NCBI GenBank assembly: GCA_030447595.1
Contig: JAUJON010000038.1
Span: forward strand, 1 to 36,575
From: Thermosynechococcaceae cyanobacterium YX3bin19
Lineage (GTDB): Bacteria; Cyanobacteriota; Cyanobacteriia; Thermosynechococcales; Thermosynechococcaceae
Direction: 5' to 3'
DNA length: 36,575 nt
The translations under genes and the position numbers were made by a program. This document shows positions 36,210 through 36,575 of this stretch, piece by piece. The notes beneath the pieces were generated by a model, which made no database searches, was not told the origin of the DNA, and saw only the letters and a list, made by a program, of their open reading frames with translations. The stretch's first letter is position 1. The number at the start of each line of letters is the position of its first letter.

Positions 36210-36575
36210 ATGACGAATGCTTCGCTTCCACCGCTAATTCAGCAAATGTTGCAGCCAGGGTTTTATCCCCACCCGGTGGCTCAGCCAGTCAAGCTCATCC
36301 AAACCCATATTTCCTACGTGCTACTGACGGGCGACTATAGCTATAAGGTCAAGAAGCCAGTCAATTTTGGCTTTTTAGACTTTTCGACGCTGGAGCGACG
36401 CCGCCATTTTTGTCAGGAAGAACTACGGCTGAATCGACGGCTATCTCCAAAGCTATACGTGGCTGTTTTCGCGATCGCTCCCACTCCAGCAGATCCGCCT
36501 CAATACCAGTTGGCAGCGGACACTAATACTGCTGAAGCAGTGGAATACGCACTCCAAATGCGCCAGTTTGATCAG
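36210..36575 (+). CDS. N-terminal part of an ATP-binding/aminoglycoside-phosphotransferase-like protein (3' end outside window)
   Basis: Open from ATG 36210 to the window end, 122 codons. The reading MTNASLPPLIQQMLQPGFYP is followed by VKLIQTHISYVLLTGDYSYK, VKKPVNFGFLDFSTLERRRH and FCQEELRLNRRLSPKLYVAV. This start is typical of the large bacterial fusion with an aminoglycoside-phosphotransferase-like domain first and a P-loop kinase domain (about 170 residues) after it. The lysine-rich YKVKKPV stretch matches the nucleotide-binding strand of the first domain. The P-loop lies beyond the window. The substrate is unknown; the name does not imply drug resistance. Confidence 0.75.
   Translation, partial: MTNASLPPLIQQMLQPGFYPHPVAQPVKLIQTHISYVLLTGDYSYKVKKPVNFGFLDFSTLERRRHFCQEELRLNRRLSPKLYVAVFAIAPTPADPPQYQLAADTNTAEAVEYALQMRQFDQ

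Noticed and set aside
1-36575. CRISPR array, prophage, toxin-antitoxin or defence cluster
   Set aside because: No regularly spaced short repeats, integrase, phage structural gene or nuclease/defence motif is visible; the only large repeat is the clpB duplication.

Overview
The window is a piece of a cyanobacterial chromosome. The evidence is the gene set (SufR with its four-cysteine motif, the ferredoxin-thioredoxin reductase catalytic chain, the sufBCDS order, an alpha-E/ATP-grasp pair, several small cyanobacterial-type proteins) and the many copies of the cyanobacterial HIP1-type octamer GCGATCGC or its core. I cannot name a genus.

Roughly half of the larger genes cannot be read in one frame. 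Breaks are mostly single-base gains or losses, and they hit genes a free-living cell needs (gyrA type, clpB, sufB, sufC, sufD, def, purA). Neighbouring genes (rsmI, sufR, ftrC, sufS, the TspO and GFA genes, rplY, an ABC ATPase) are perfectly open. I read this mainly as an indel-rich draft assembly rather than gene decay. I give each broken gene its full reconstructed extent and type 'pseudogene', meaning frame-broken as sequenced.

Layout. 1-8.9 kb: 3' part of a DyP-type peroxidase, a membrane protein, a MalK/UgpC-type ABC ATPase, a broken gyrase-type A subunit, a LapA-like protein behind a triple GTAC site that resembles a cyanobacterial LexA box, a Cys-rich conserved protein, cobU, a TPR membrane protein and a methyltransferase. 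9.1-13.2 kb: broken clpB followed by a tandem duplication of its 3' third plus terminator region, then an unreported-looking 58-residue membrane protein. 13.2-18.2 kb: a gene-free GC-rich stretch, a histidine kinase cut short in its ATPase domain, a strong terminator, a repeat-built TM-helix channel-like protein, rsmI and a 74-bp remnant of a second surE 3' end. 18.3-25.9 kb: a cation/proton antiporter, surE, an alpha-E protein and a circularly permuted ATP-grasp protein in one minus-strand run, a thioredoxin-reductase-like flavoprotein, a half-size GDT1 (UPF0016) transporter, an M20 amidohydrolase and a small protein. 25.9-32.2 kb: the iron-sulfur assembly locus, with sufR divergent from ftrC-sufB-sufC-sufD-sufS and two perfect CAAC-N6-GTTG SufR operators between them. 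32.3-36.6 kb: TspO-like, GFA-fold and small membrane proteins, peptide deformylase, purA, ribosomal protein L25 with a terminator, and the start of an ATP-binding/aminoglycoside-phosphotransferase-like protein.

The best-supported system is the suf locus: SufR presumably carries an Fe-S cluster through its four cysteines and represses both directions from the two operators, while SufBCD-SufS build clusters and the adjacent FtrC is itself a 4Fe-4S enzyme. I do not see a clearly novel multi-gene system. The most interesting leftovers are the triple GTAC operator-like site before the gyrase gene, the clpB tandem duplication, the surE remnant, the small membrane protein at 13.1 kb and the unexplained GC-rich region at 13.2-13.6 kb.
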